The notes: generated by a model from the letters alone, not told the origin. Counted from the stretch's first letter, positions 15,513-24,660 are shown. The stretch is 64,000 nucleotides of DNA from Candidatus Viridilinea mediisalina (GCF_002532535.1 NZ_NQWI01000011.1:1-64000), one strand, 5' to 3'. Made by a program: numbers and translations.

Positions 15513-17372
15513 CTAACGTCCGTGCAATGTTAATCCTATCAAGAAAAAACATGGATCACCAGGCATCGTGTCACGAATAACTATGTTTGTCAGAGGTATT
15601 TGTTGTAGATTGGGGTTTACTTCAATGGTGATCTTATCGATTACACCATCTCTATCAAAAATTATTGGGCCTTTATAAACGTTAACTGTGTTTCTACTTG
15701 TGAGATTTGCTACCGTGCCGGGGTATTCAGCATCCCACTCTCGAATATTCTCGCCTAAAATTAAATTATATACCTGAGATTGATTGTTTTCAAAGATCAA
15801 TTCTACGGTTCCAACTCTAACTCCATTGAATCCTTCAGTAAAACCTGCATTTGCGAGAATATAAACATATTCTACCCCCGACACGTTGTTGATAGGTATA
15901 TTAACTTGTTCGTACCAATCTGGAAATTGAATACACTCAGTACCTATCTTAGTACTACCATCACCGAGATCGAACCTAATTTGATGAAAAGACACCTCAC
16001 CCAATGGAAATACTGGGAAAAGATTATGGATGTGATCATTGGCAAACGAACGTAACGAGATAGGAATATCCCGTGGTTGTGGTATTGGTGTCACGGTAGG
16101 TGGTATAGAAGTCGCGGTAGGATTTGGTATTGCAATGGTTGTGGACGTTGGGGGAATTGGGTTGTTAGGCGTTGGCGTGTTGGCAGGTGATGCGGTTGTT
16201 GGCACAGCCGTTGCGTCTAGGATCGGAGTTCTAGTTGCCATCACTCCCACCGCTCCACCTTCCGCAACTTGGGTTGGTGGTTCTTCCCCACCCCCAAGCC
16301 AGACAAGTAGCCCAATCACCACGAATAGCCCCAATACGCCCGCTGCCACCCCCCAGATGAGATGCGTGCGTGTGGCTGGCGCTGGGGCTATGCGTATGGT
16401 GGGGTCTGTGTTTGGCTGGGGCGGCTGGTGGTGCTGGGAGGGCTGGGGGGGTTGCTGGATCGGATGGGGCTGGTGGATCGGCTGGCCCAGGAGCGCCTGT
16501 TTGAAGGCGGCAACCGTGGGGTAGCGCTCGTCGGGTTTGAGGCTCATGGCCTGGTTGATGGCATGCGCTAGCTGCGGTGTAAGGTGCGGGTTGAGGTGCT
16601 GCGCTGGCACGAGTGGCACGTTCGGGTTCTGGATGCGCTCAAAGGCCGAGACGGGCATGTGGCCTGTGAGCAGGTGGTAGCAGGTTGCCCCTAGGCTGTA
16701 GATGTCGCTGCGCTGGTCGGTGTGGCCCGGCGCCAATGGATGCTGCTCTAGCGGCGCGTAGGCCGGGGTTAGGCCCATGCGCGAGTGGTTGGTGGTGCTG
16801 CTGCTGCCCTGCTTGAAGAGGCCGAAATCCACCAGTTTGATCCGTCCGCTGGGGGTTAGGCGCACATTGGCCGGCTTGAGGTCACGATGCAGGATCGGTG
16901 GCTGTTGGTTGTGGAGATACTCTAGCACTTCGCAGAGTTGCAGCATGAAGCCGAGAACCTGCTGCACAGGCAGCGGCCCACCTTCGGCTTGCAGCACCTC
17001 ATCGAGGCTCTGGCCAGGGATGAATTCCATCACCAGGTAGCCATTGCCATGCTCAACAAACATTGCCTCGTAGCGCGGCAAATGGGGGTGAGGGTGTTGT
17101 TGCAGGGCGTTGAACTCGCCTTGAAAACTGGTCATCCCGCTGGGGCTAAAGCTCTCCTTCAGCGCCACCGACCGACCAGGCTGGTGGGTGTCTTCCGCCT
17201 CGTAGACCGCCCCAAAGCCGCCCCAGCCAATGACGCGCTTGATGCGATAGTGGCGTACCAACACCCCAGGATTGTGCAGCCGCAGTGCGGTGTTCAGGCT
17301 GCACCCACAGTGGTGGCACTGGCGCGCCGTGTCAACGTTCTCCGCTCCACACCCATCTTTGCAGATCAACAT
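15513..17372 (-). CDS. Zinc-ribbon Ser/Thr protein kinase with membrane anchor and external domain
   Basis: 619 residues from the ATG at 17372, preceded by GAGG at good spacing (an upstream TTG is less likely). A short Cys-rich ribbon (CKDGCG..CHHCGC, about 4-23) precedes a PknB-type kinase domain (about 40-300). Seen in it are the glycine loop GWGGFGAVYE, the catalytic lysine in VALKES, the catalytic loop HRDLKPANV, and DFGLF. A Pro/Gln linker, one membrane helix (about 340-362), a Thr/Pro-rich stalk and a 170-residue external domain follow. The DNA for the external domain (15513-16040) is much richer in A+T than the kinase part, suggesting separate origin. It may phosphorylate targets read by the FHA proteins at the start of the window. 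Confidence 0.92.
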   Translation of the reverse strand: MLICKDGCGAENVDTARQCHHCGCSLNTALRLHNPGVLVRHYRIKRVIGWGGFGAVYEAEDTHQPGRSVALKESFSPSGMTSFQGEFNALQQHPHPHLPRYEAMFVEHGNGYLVMEFIPGQSLDEVLQAEGGPLPVQQVLGFMLQLCEVLEYLHNQQPPILHRDLKPANVRLTPSGRIKLVDFGLFKQGSSSTTNHSRMGLTPAYAPLEQHPLAPGHTDQRSDIYSLGATCYHLLTGHMPVSAFERIQNPNVPLVPAQHLNPHLTPQLAHAINQAMSLKPDERYPTVAAFKQALLGQPIHQPHPIQQPPQPSQHHQPPQPNTDPTIRIAPAPATRTHLIWGVAAGVLGLFVVIGLLVWLGGGEEPPTQVAEGGAVGVMATRTPILDATAVPTTASPANTPTPNNPIPPTSTTIAIPNPTATSIPPTVTPIPQPRDIPISLRSFANDHIHNLFPVFPLGEVSFHQIRFDLGDGSTKIGTECIQFPDWYEQVNIPINNVSGVEYVYILANAGFTEGFNGVRVGTVELIFENNQSQVYNLILGENIREWDAEYPGTVANLTSRNTVNVYKGPIIFDRDGVIDKITIEVNPNLQQIPLTNIVIRDTMPGDPCFFLIGLTLHGR

Positions 17373-17525
17373 AGATGCCTCGGGCTGCGTTTGGTAGATC
17401 AAGGGAAGATTGTACAGTCCTTATTATAACCCACTTGGCATTACACCAAATCCGATAGCCGATAGCCGATAGCCGGACATAGCGTCTCAATGCGCTTGAA
17501 TGTCATTAGGCATGCGGCATGTTCA

Positions 17526-17853
17526 GGGAAGTGGATGTTGTTGATTGCCCCGTTGCTTGGCCACCCTGAGCAAAGGTTTGTCGGAACGTTCCTGTTTACG
17601 CCGTAGGTAGTGCCGACGTTAGTCGGCTTCCCAGCGCTGCCAAAGACCTCAGCCGACTAACGTCGGCACTACGATGCCTACGAACCATGTACTATTCAGC
17701 ATGACAAACTGCTGAGATACGTAAGAGGCTGTCTGAAAAGCCTATGGCCTGGCGTTGGAGTGCCGGCTTTAGCCGGCTAAAGCCGGCAACTCCAGCGTGT
17801 GCTACGTTGTGTGGAACCCTTTTCAGACAGCTTCTAACAATCTCTGCTTCCCT
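17526..17853. mobile_element. Family-A element A2 with a nested second element
   Basis: The outer element runs from GGGAAGTGGATGTTG to CTCTGCTTCCC and holds the GTAGTGCCGACGTTAGTCGGC hairpin. Inside its right half, at about 17725-17836, is a separate element with ends AGAGGCTGTCTGAAAA and TTTTCAGACAGCTTCT (one mismatch). That insert has an inner hairpin around TGCCGGCTTTAGCCGGC. The flanks of the outer element do not show a clean duplication. Confidence 0.78.
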
Positions 17854-17879
17854 TACACCCCCCTCGCATGTATTGTCCT

Positions 17880-18027
17880 ACCTTGAACCTGTTCGGCCCG
17901 CGTCCAGATCTTCTCTGGTCAGTTGGGCGCTGTAGGTCAATTCGCGGGGCACAATCTCGCGGTAGATTGGGTTGGCAATAGTGAAGAAACGCATAGGCTT
18001 GCCTTGCACATCAGCTTCAACGCGCAT
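17880..18027 (-). pseudogene. C-terminal remnant of an AAA-type ATPase-like gene
   Basis: In one frame the minus strand reads KPMRFFTIANPIYREIVPRE followed by LTYSAQLTREDLDAG. The phrase NPIYREI.PRELT is typical of the region after the ATPase domain in bacterial AAA-ATPase-like proteins with a C-terminal nuclease-like part. No start, ATPase motifs or downstream part remain, and repeats lie on both sides. The family assignment rests on this short motif only. Confidence 0.55.
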
Positions 18028-18111
18028 CAAACAGCGCCGCTACTTCCACCACGAAGCCCTGAAGCAACAATGAGTGGGCCACCTTGCCGCCCAATGCTAC
18101 CAAGAAGAGGT

Positions 18112-18335
18112 TCAGAGGATTGAACCACAGAGGCACCGAGGGCACAGAGTTAGGGAGTGCGGACGAGGTAGTTGCTACAAACCTCTCTGTGTTCTCTGTG
18201 TCTCTGTGGTTCAATGAGAAGAGGTTTAGAGGATTGAACCACAGAGGCACCGAGGGCACAGAGTTAGGGAGTGCGGATGAGGTAGTTGCTACAAACCTCT
18301 CTGTGTTCTCTGTGTCTCTGTGGTTCAATCCTCGG
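18112..18335. repeat. Tandemly duplicated CACAGAGG inverted-repeat module
   Basis: A module of about 115 bp occurs twice in tandem with very few differences. It begins GGATTGAACCACAGAGGCAC, has a central GTAGTTGCTACAAAC and ends with the complementary CTCTGTG..CTCTGTGGTTCAAT. Each copy is itself an inverted repeat. A related duplicated module is at 55062-55316. Confidence 0.9.
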
Positions 18336-18359
18336 TATCTCTTCAAAAACTCTCTGCTA

Positions 18360-20228
18360 TTACCCCGCCGGTTCGGGCGGCAGGCCGCGTAGCCGCCGGT
18401 ATTCGGGGATGCGGGCCATGGGGGGGCGCTCGTGGTCGCGGATTTCGCGCAATTCGAGCGAAAAGCCGCCGTCTTCACGCTGGGTAATCAGTTTCATCGT
18501 CTGGTTGACTGGCTCCAGTAGGCTGACCCGTTGGCGCTGCTCCATGCGTTGGATGACGACTTGGGTGATGGCGAAGGCCATTTTGGAGAGGGGGACGAGT
18601 TCTTGGTTGCGGTGGATGCGTTCCATCAGGTCAACCTGGGCCAGCGCATTGAGCCCATGCCGTTCCAAGAGATCAATGAGCATGCCGGTTTCGACCCCGT
18701 AGCCAGTGAAGAAGGGCACCTCTTCGAGGGCGCTACGCCGCCCAGCATATTCGCCCGAAAGCGGTTGGAGCATGCCGGAGAGTTCGGGGTAGAAGAGGTT
18801 GAGCAGTGGGCGTGCGTTGAGTTCGGTGACGCGCCCACCACCAGTGGCGGCGATCCGTTCGCCAAATTGGATGGGGCGACGGTAGAAACCTTTGCTGTAG
18901 ACCAAGCGCCGTTCGCGTAGCAAGGGCCCGACGATGCCATAGACGAAGCGTGGGTGAAAGTTCTTGATGTCGGTGTCGCACCAAGCAATGATGTCGCCCT
19001 GCAATACGTAGAGGCTCTTCCAGAGCGCCTCGCCTTTCCCCGCAAAGGCACCGTACTGGCTCAGAATCTCTTGGTGTAGGTAGACCGGCACGCCATGGGC
19101 GGCGGCAATCTCGCGGGTGCGGTCGTGCGAGCCGCTGTCAATCAGGACAATCTCGTCGAGCAGGGGTACGTTGGCTACCAGATGCTCTTGCAACTGGCCG
19201 ATGATCTCGCCAATGGTGGCCTCTTCGTTCAGCGTCGGCAGCGCGAGGCTAATCGTAACCCCCTGTTGCTGTTTATGGGCAAAGAGGCGCTGGAGATCGT
19301 CATATTCATGCGAACTGAACGTATTCTCGGCAAACCAACGATCCACCGTCGCCGAAAGGTCGCGGTTCTGCTGCCAGATCTGTTGGGCCAACTCCTCCGA
19401 CTGGGCCATGCGGTGGCGTACAAGCACAATGGTGCTGTCCGACTGGCGCAGAATGCGGTCGGCCAGGGGGCCAATTGGTGCTTCGGGGTCGCCACGTCGC
19501 CCCGTGACGCCCAACACAATCGCTTGGTGGTCGGGGTCTTCGGCGAGGATCGCCTGTTCAGCCGGGATGCTGCGTTCCAGCCAGCGGGTGACGCGGGGCA
19601 TACTTCGGAGCGATTGGAGACTGGCGCGCACGCTGGCATCATCAGGCATGCGGGGGTTGGTGGCGTAGAGGACGCTAATCGAGGCATCGTGGTGTTCCGC
19701 AAGGGCCATGGCGATGTCGCAAGCCAGAGGGGTATGGGGGCCACCGCGCACCGGCAGCAGCACCCGCCGCCAGGTCTGCTCATCGTGCAGACGCAGCACC
19801 ACCACATCGCAGGGGGGGTGACGGAGCAGATTATCAATCGGCGGGCCAAAGAGCCGTTCGGAAGAGGACTGCTGCGCTGGCCAGCCCAGCAGAATCAGGT
19901 TCGCCCCCTGCTCCTCGGCGGATGTGCGAATACCATCGGTCAGATCGTGGGCCACCGTAATCACGGTGCGGATCGGCACCTGGAAGGTACTAAAATCGGC
20001 GGCCTGATCGTAATCGGCACGCACCTGACGAGTCTCAAGCATCCCATCGCTCAACGGCTGGTCGTGTGGTACCACCACCACCCCCAGAATGACCACTTGA
20101 CCATTCTGTTGGCGCGCAATCGCCGCCGCGAGCGGCAACATGAGTTGCACCTTAGCCGCCTCGCGGGCAGGCAGCAGCACAACATAGTCGTTGCTGCTTG
20201 GACGTTCATGGGTTTGGATCATATGCAT
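18360..20228 (-). CDS. gpgS: Glucosyl-3-phosphoglycerate synthase fused to two universal-stress-protein-like domains
   Basis: 622 residues. Residues about 15-150 and 155-275 look like tandem UspA-type domains (YVVLLPAR..VILGVVVVPH; RRVLLPVRGGPHTPLACDIAMAL). Residues about 330-610 are a GT81-type GpgS domain, with SLALPTLNEEATIGEII, LIDSGSHDRT, GKGEALWKSL, WCDTDI (metal-binding), GGGRVTELNARPLLNLFYPE and FFTGYGVE. GpgS joins glucose from a nucleotide donor to 3-phosphoglycerate, the first step to the compatible solute glucosylglycerate. The USP part may give stress or nucleotide control. It is the last gene of a unit with a GT4 enzyme and a GH63-like hydrolase. Stand-alone GpgS is about 320 residues, so the fusion doubles the length. 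Confidence 0.9.
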   Translation of the reverse strand: MHMIQTHERPSSNDYVVLLPAREAAKVQLMLPLAAAIARQQNGQVVILGVVVVPHDQPLSDGMLETRQVRADYDQAADFSTFQVPIRTVITVAHDLTDGIRTSAEEQGANLILLGWPAQQSSSERLFGPPIDNLLRHPPCDVVVLRLHDEQTWRRVLLPVRGGPHTPLACDIAMALAEHHDASISVLYATNPRMPDDASVRASLQSLRSMPRVTRWLERSIPAEQAILAEDPDHQAIVLGVTGRRGDPEAPIGPLADRILRQSDSTIVLVRHRMAQSEELAQQIWQQNRDLSATVDRWFAENTFSSHEYDDLQRLFAHKQQQGVTISLALPTLNEEATIGEIIGQLQEHLVANVPLLDEIVLIDSGSHDRTREIAAAHGVPVYLHQEILSQYGAFAGKGEALWKSLYVLQGDIIAWCDTDIKNFHPRFVYGIVGPLLRERRLVYSKGFYRRPIQFGERIAATGGGRVTELNARPLLNLFYPELSGMLQPLSGEYAGRRSALEEVPFFTGYGVETGMLIDLLERHGLNALAQVDLMERIHRNQELVPLSKMAFAITQVVIQRMEQRQRVSLLEPVNQTMKLITQREDGGFSLELREIRDHERPPMARIPEYRRLRGLPPEPAG

Positions 20229-20245
20229 AGTTCCTCTGTAACTTG

Positions 20246-21490
20246 CTATCGGCTATCGGCTATGAGGGGGGCAATCGTCTGTTGGTAAATGGCTTCCCAT
20301 GTATACCTGGTGCGTACTGTGCGCCGCAGGTGGTAACGCGGATCGTGTTCCAAGGCTGCCGCAATGCGGGTGGCAATCGTCGTTGGCGCTTCGTCGAGGG
20401 CGAAGTAGTGCCCGGCTGGGCCAGCGGTGGCCTGTAGGGGTGGAATATCGCTGCAAAAGATCGGAATACCACTGAGACCAGCCTCAAGGGCGGGAATGCC
20501 AAAGCCCTCGTAGCGACTAGGAAAGAGCAAGCCGTCAGCGAGGCGAAAGAGGTCGGCCAGCATTGCATCAGAGACATGGCGCGGCTGACCGTTGGCGTCG
20601 GTGAAGTGTTCATAGAGAAAGACCACCCCACCACCAGCGCCGGAGGAGTCTTGTAGGGCCAAGAGTTCAGCGAGGTAGGCTGCATTGGTGGGGTTGTGCG
20701 GGCCCGGCGGCCCGGTAACCACCAGTTGGGCGGCGTGGCCCTGTTGCCGCAAGGCACCCACAATGGCAATTGCCAACTCAATGTTCTTACGCCGCGTAAT
20801 GCGTGCGGGCAGCAACAGCAGCGGGGCGGCCTCCAAAAGCTTCAGGTCTTCAACCAAGCTCAGCGTCTCGGCCTCCAGCTTCAAGAAGGCCGCAAGGTCA
20901 ACCCCAGGGGTGACCACGCTGATCTGGGCGGGGGCGAGGCCCAGCAGTTCAGCCAGCATGCCACGCCGATCCTGCGACACAACCACATAGTGCGCCCCGG
21001 GCCATGGTTGACGGAGCAAATCCCAGGGGTAGCCGGGGTGCAGTTCGGGCGTATAGAGCGGATCGAGCCAAGCGAAATCGTGGCACCATGCCAACATGCG
21101 TGGCAACTGGCCCGCTTGGTGCAGCCGTTGTAGTGCGGCGGTGAAGGCGAGGTTCTTGTGTAAGCTTAACACATTATGCACCATCACAGCGGTTACGCCT
21201 GCGAGCGCGTGGGCCAACCAGGTACTCAACTCATCTACGAGGGCCGTAAAAGCGGGGCTGACTGTCCCCGCTGCCAACTCGCGGGCCAGCGGTTCAATCC
21301 GCTCGCCGCGTGACCCCAGCGCCTCATTGAGCCACAACTCCACTCCAGGCGTAGTACTGGCCCCTTTGCCCGCAATGATCCGCACGCGATGGCCAGCGGC
21401 AACCAGCACACGGGCGTGGGCCGCCATCGTAATCTCAACGCCGCCTACATAGGGCGGGCCCGCATAGTGCAGGATGGCAACACAGCTCAT
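20246..21490 (-). CDS. GT4 family glycosyltransferase
   Basis: 414 residues, GT-B fold. The N-terminal glycine-rich motif GPPYVGGVEITMAAHARVL, the ARITRRKNIELAI stretch and the donor-site motif PSRYEGFGIPALEAGLSGIP are plain. Its start overlaps the stop of the GH63-like gene by four bases, and gpgS starts 17 bp after its stop, the gap being a GATAGCC-type repeat. Genomic neighbours suggest action on glucosylglycerate-type or related glycosides, but the acceptor cannot be read from sequence. Confidence 0.88.
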   Translation of the reverse strand: MSCVAILHYAGPPYVGGVEITMAAHARVLVAAGHRVRIIAGKGASTTPGVELWLNEALGSRGERIEPLARELAAGTVSPAFTALVDELSTWLAHALAGVTAVMVHNVLSLHKNLAFTAALQRLHQAGQLPRMLAWCHDFAWLDPLYTPELHPGYPWDLLRQPWPGAHYVVVSQDRRGMLAELLGLAPAQISVVTPGVDLAAFLKLEAETLSLVEDLKLLEAAPLLLLPARITRRKNIELAIAIVGALRQQGHAAQLVVTGPPGPHNPTNAAYLAELLALQDSSGAGGGVVFLYEHFTDANGQPRHVSDAMLADLFRLADGLLFPSRYEGFGIPALEAGLSGIPIFCSDIPPLQATAGPAGHYFALDEAPTTIATRIAAALEHDPRYHLRRTVRTRYTWEAIYQQTIAPLIADSR

Positions 21491-23256
21491 CCGATCTCTC
21501 CACGACTCATGCGAATAGCCAGATCAATAAAACATGCCGCCGACCAACCGAACATGGGGGCCGCCTTGGGCGGTGGTTCGCCCGTCAGCGGATGGTAGTA
21601 CTCATAAATATCGGGTTGGCCCATCACCAACTGTAGTGTCGCCTCCGCCAACTGCGCCGCCGTCGTGCCGTAGCCGGTGCGCTGCAACGCCTCGACAAAG
21701 ATATGATTAATGTTGATCCAGACGGGGCCACGCCACATCTGCTGCGGGTCGTGGTGCGGATCAGAGAGCGCCACCGTTGGCAGGGGATGTTGGGCCCAAA
21801 ACGAACTGGGGTTACGCAAGTGTGCCACCAATTGCTCACTCATCTGCGGCGGCATACAGCCGGTCCAGAGCGGATAGAGGCTAAAGGGCGTCAAGACCTT
21901 GATCGGACGATGTTCGTACTGCGACCAGAAGAGTTGTGCTTCTGGATCATAAAAATGCTCAATGATCCGTCGTCCCAATGCATCAGCCCGATTGCGCCAC
22001 AACTGCGCCTCACGGGCCCGGCCCAGCAGATTGGCCATACGTGCCAGGGCTTGCATCTGAATACAAAGATAGGTATTCAGGTCTACTGCTTCAACCGGCA
22101 TGCCCGCATCCCAGAGCGGACTATCATCAAGCCCTGAGGAGAAGGGATGGGAATATTGCACAATCCCATCGGCATCATCATCATTGAGCCCAAACCACCA
22201 AGAGTTCCAGCGCACCAGCGGATCATAAATTTCGCGCAAGAGCGCCAGATCGCCCGTCTGGTCATAGACATGCATCGCCACCCAGGCAATAATTGGCGGC
22301 TTCGTGACAGCGGCGGCCACCGGCACCTCAAGCTGCGTAATCGTACCCTCATCATAGACCGCATCGGGAATCATGCCATCGGGCAACTGATGGTCAAGCA
22401 TGAAGCGAATCTGGTCACCCGCCAACTTGCCATCAGTATAGCGCAGCGCCAAAGCATGGAAGTAGTTATCCCACTGCCAGGCACCCACATAGTGGGCCTT
22501 ACTCGGCGAAACCGTCTCGCGGCGAAAGAGGCCATAGGGCGAGAGAATATTGTTCCCCAGCACCCACCAAGCATAGTAATACTGCGGGCGATAGGGTTCA
22601 AGCACCTCCGGGGCGGCAGCAAACCAGCGATGCCAACGCTGCTCTGCGCCACTCAGCGCAGCCCGGAAGGGCAGCACCTCACGGCTCAGTTCAAGCCCAG
22701 CCTGAATATGGAGCATAATCGCCGTATCGCTATCACCCTCAGCAGTCAGAATAACATCATAGCCACTCCCATTATGCTCAAACTGATTCAGAATAACCGT
22801 CCCATTGGTTGAATAGGCACAATTACGCACCGACTTAAACTCGCCACCAGCCGCATCAGGGCGGGCCAAATCGGGCACTACCGTAAAACTGATGCCACTC
22901 GCCACCCCATTGGGCAAGCCAAAACTGAGCGTCTGGGCATTCTGAAAGACACAACGAAACTCCCCGATCTTCGTCTGAAAAACCAGCGCATGGGGATAGG
23001 TCGTCACCTCAAAATCAACCGGACGCCCATTGCCGTCCACCAATTGCAGGCGCGGAATAAAGGGCGGGCGACTACGATACGCCGAAAGCCCCGGCGTCAG
23101 CGCCGTGAGCCGCTCGGCCAATTTGACATACAGTGTATGTTGAAAACGGCGATCCTGATAGAGCAACAGGCGCGAGCCGCGATCACTAAAAGGGATACGC
23201 GCAAGCCTGATCCGATTCTCCAGCAGAAGGAGGTAGGGGGACGAAGGAATGTACAC
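21487..23256 (-). CDS. MGH1-like glycoside hydrolase (GH63 group), possible glucosylglycerate hydrolase
   Basis: 589 residues with an N-terminal beta domain (about 1-215) and an (alpha/alpha)6 barrel (about 220-585). Motifs include GAWQWDNYFHALAL, SSGLDDSPLWD (candidate acid Asp), MWRGPVWININH and YEYYHPLTGE (candidate base Glu), as in trehalase-like MGH1/GH63 proteins. Family members hydrolyse mannosylglycerate or glucosylglycerate. Being first in an operon with gpgS supports a role in turnover of glucosylglycerate; substrate choice is inference. The four-base overlap with the next gene indicates translational coupling. Confidence 0.85.
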   Translation of the reverse strand: MYIPSSPYLLLLENRIRLARIPFSDRGSRLLLYQDRRFQHTLYVKLAERLTALTPGLSAYRSRPPFIPRLQLVDGNGRPVDFEVTTYPHALVFQTKIGEFRCVFQNAQTLSFGLPNGVASGISFTVVPDLARPDAAGGEFKSVRNCAYSTNGTVILNQFEHNGSGYDVILTAEGDSDTAIMLHIQAGLELSREVLPFRAALSGAEQRWHRWFAAAPEVLEPYRPQYYYAWWVLGNNILSPYGLFRRETVSPSKAHYVGAWQWDNYFHALALRYTDGKLAGDQIRFMLDHQLPDGMIPDAVYDEGTITQLEVPVAAAVTKPPIIAWVAMHVYDQTGDLALLREIYDPLVRWNSWWFGLNDDDADGIVQYSHPFSSGLDDSPLWDAGMPVEAVDLNTYLCIQMQALARMANLLGRAREAQLWRNRADALGRRIIEHFYDPEAQLFWSQYEHRPIKVLTPFSLYPLWTGCMPPQMSEQLVAHLRNPSSFWAQHPLPTVALSDPHHDPQQMWRGPVWININHIFVEALQRTGYGTTAAQLAEATLQLVMGQPDIYEYYHPLTGEPPPKAAPMFGWSAACFIDLAIRMSRGEIG

Positions 23257-23498
23257 CTAGCGGCTCCTTGCTAAACAGAGCTACCCAAATGGTTCTCACT
23301 CGTCCCATTGTAGCATCAATGGAGTTATTGGCTTTGACAGTGTAGGAGTTCGCAATTTTGCAGACCCTCAGATCCTGAACCGCCCCAGAAACGCCCCTTG
23401 ACGGAGTTTGCCGTAGCCTGACTGGGCAACAATCTTTCGGCCCCGCACCTCACCCCTGAAGCGATCGTCGCCTCAGGGGTTGCTGATTCTTCGGAATA

Positions 23499-24083
23499 AC
23501 TTCTGCTTCCCCTCAATCACCCGCAGCCAACTACCGGGCACCTTACGGCCCACCAGCGGCAGCGCCGCCGCCGTGCGCCCAATCGCCGCCTTGAGCGCCG
23601 CCAAGCCAGCGCCGGTACAGCTATCAACGTGGTAGAAACCCTCAAGCAACGCACCAAACTGACTACGCAGCGCCTGCTCATCAATATGCGCCTGACGCTC
23701 CTTTGGCCCGCCGTGGGTCGCCACAATCAGCAGACGGGGGCGCTCACTGGGGCGCTGCTCATCAAAGGCGCGATGCTTAATCAACTGCGTCCAATAGTAC
23801 ACAAAGCCCTGCTCCGGCCCGGCGCGCGGTTCCCACACCACCAGATAGAGCGCAGGCGCACTAAAGAAGAGTTGGTGGGTTGGGCGATAGATCGCCTGAC
23901 CGCCAAAGTCCCACGCATTGAGCGTAAGCGGTTGCGGCAACTCTGGCAGCGCAAGCGCAAGCGGCTTAATCTCCAGCCCATGCGTCGTCTCACGCCCATC
24001 CACAGATCGAGCCTTCTACTCCCATCCCGGCGTGCCGCCGCGATCCGTTCTTCCGCCTCGTGGTATGGGTCGGTGGGGGTCAT
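23499..24083 (-). pseudogene. Broken Roco (leucine-rich repeat plus Roc GTPase) gene
   Basis: Reading on the minus strand, 24083-24006 codes for a start followed by EAEERIAAARRDGSRRLDL, the typical first leucine-rich repeat of bacterial Roco proteins. The frame then shifts and continues at about 24003 with DGRETTHGLEIKPLAL (G2 region), NAWDFGGQAIYRPTHQLFF (G3), ATHGGPKE (G4) and VDSCTGAGL (G5). The rest of the leucine-rich repeats, the G1 P-loop and the whole COR domain are missing. The 3' end runs into TTCTGCTTCCCC, the end sequence of a family-A element (23501-23511). Internal deletion plus frameshift make this a remnant. Confidence 0.82.
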
Positions 24084-24185
24084 AGGGGTGCCTGTGGGGG
24101 TGGGGGTAAGGGTAGACAGAACATTGAATCTAGGAGCCACGAACAGGTGATGGGGAAGCCACGTAATGGCCCTCACCCCCTGCCC

Positions 24186-24540
24186 TTTCAGGTATAGAGT
24201 TTTTGAGAAGCTTTGGATGCGGTGTTAAGAGTTTTCTCATGGAACGCGGACAAACGACCTGCTAGGTGTGCGCCGTGCCGTCGCCATGCGTAGCCCCACA
24301 GACCCAACGGCGCACACCTGGCAGGTCTAAGATGTCAACGGCCCATGAGACCTAGCAGGTGCGGCGCGGTGGGATCGTTGACGCCCTCATGGTGGCGGCA
24401 CGCGCCCCACCTGCCAGGTCAGGTACGCTGCTCTTGATCCATTGGAGCGCGTCAAAAACCCTTTACACACCAAGCGGTGCTGCCTTGTCTCAATGGATCG
24501 CGTGAGAACGCGGCGGAGCAAAAAAGTCTATACCTGAAAG
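24186..24540. mobile_element. 355-bp element with 13-bp terminal inverted repeats and a 12-bp direct-repeat flank
   Basis: Ends are TTTCAGGTATAGA and TCTATACCTGAAA. The flanking sequence CACCCCCTGCCC occurs on both sides (24174-24185 and 24541-24552), as expected of a target duplication in a family-B repeat. The interior has ACCTGCTAGGTGTGCGCCG inverted repeats shared, in opposite orientation, with 15217-15340. It has no coding capacity. Confidence 0.72.
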
Positions 24541-24631
24541 CACCCCCTGCCCCCTTCGGCAAGCTCAGGGCAAGCCTCTCCCACAACGTGGGAGAGGCTT
24601 GCCCTGAGCTTGCCGAAGGGGGCAGGGGGTG
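24541..24631. repeat. Perfect palindrome with 44-bp arms
   Basis: Positions 24541-24584 are exactly complementary to 24588-24631 with an AAC loop (centre CTCTCCCACAACGTGGGAGAG). The arms contain CCCCTTCGGCAAGCTCAGGG. It belongs to the family-B repeat but here both arms are fully matched. Confidence 0.93.
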
Positions 24632-24660
24632 AGGGCCATCCTGGGCGGCCCAAAGACTTA

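Larger units (their letters stand above)
17403..18359. other. Repeat-rich region with one gene remnant
   Basis: No intact gene is seen. It contains GATAGCC heptamers (17455-17475), a family-A element with another element nested in it (17526-17853), a remnant of a AAA-type ATPase gene (about 17880-18027) and a duplicated CACAGAGGCACCGAGG module (18112-18335). Confidence 0.8.

Noticed and set aside
19095-20288. 397-codon plus-strand frame opposite gpgS
   Set aside because: Shadow frame; gpgS motifs on the other strand are unambiguous.
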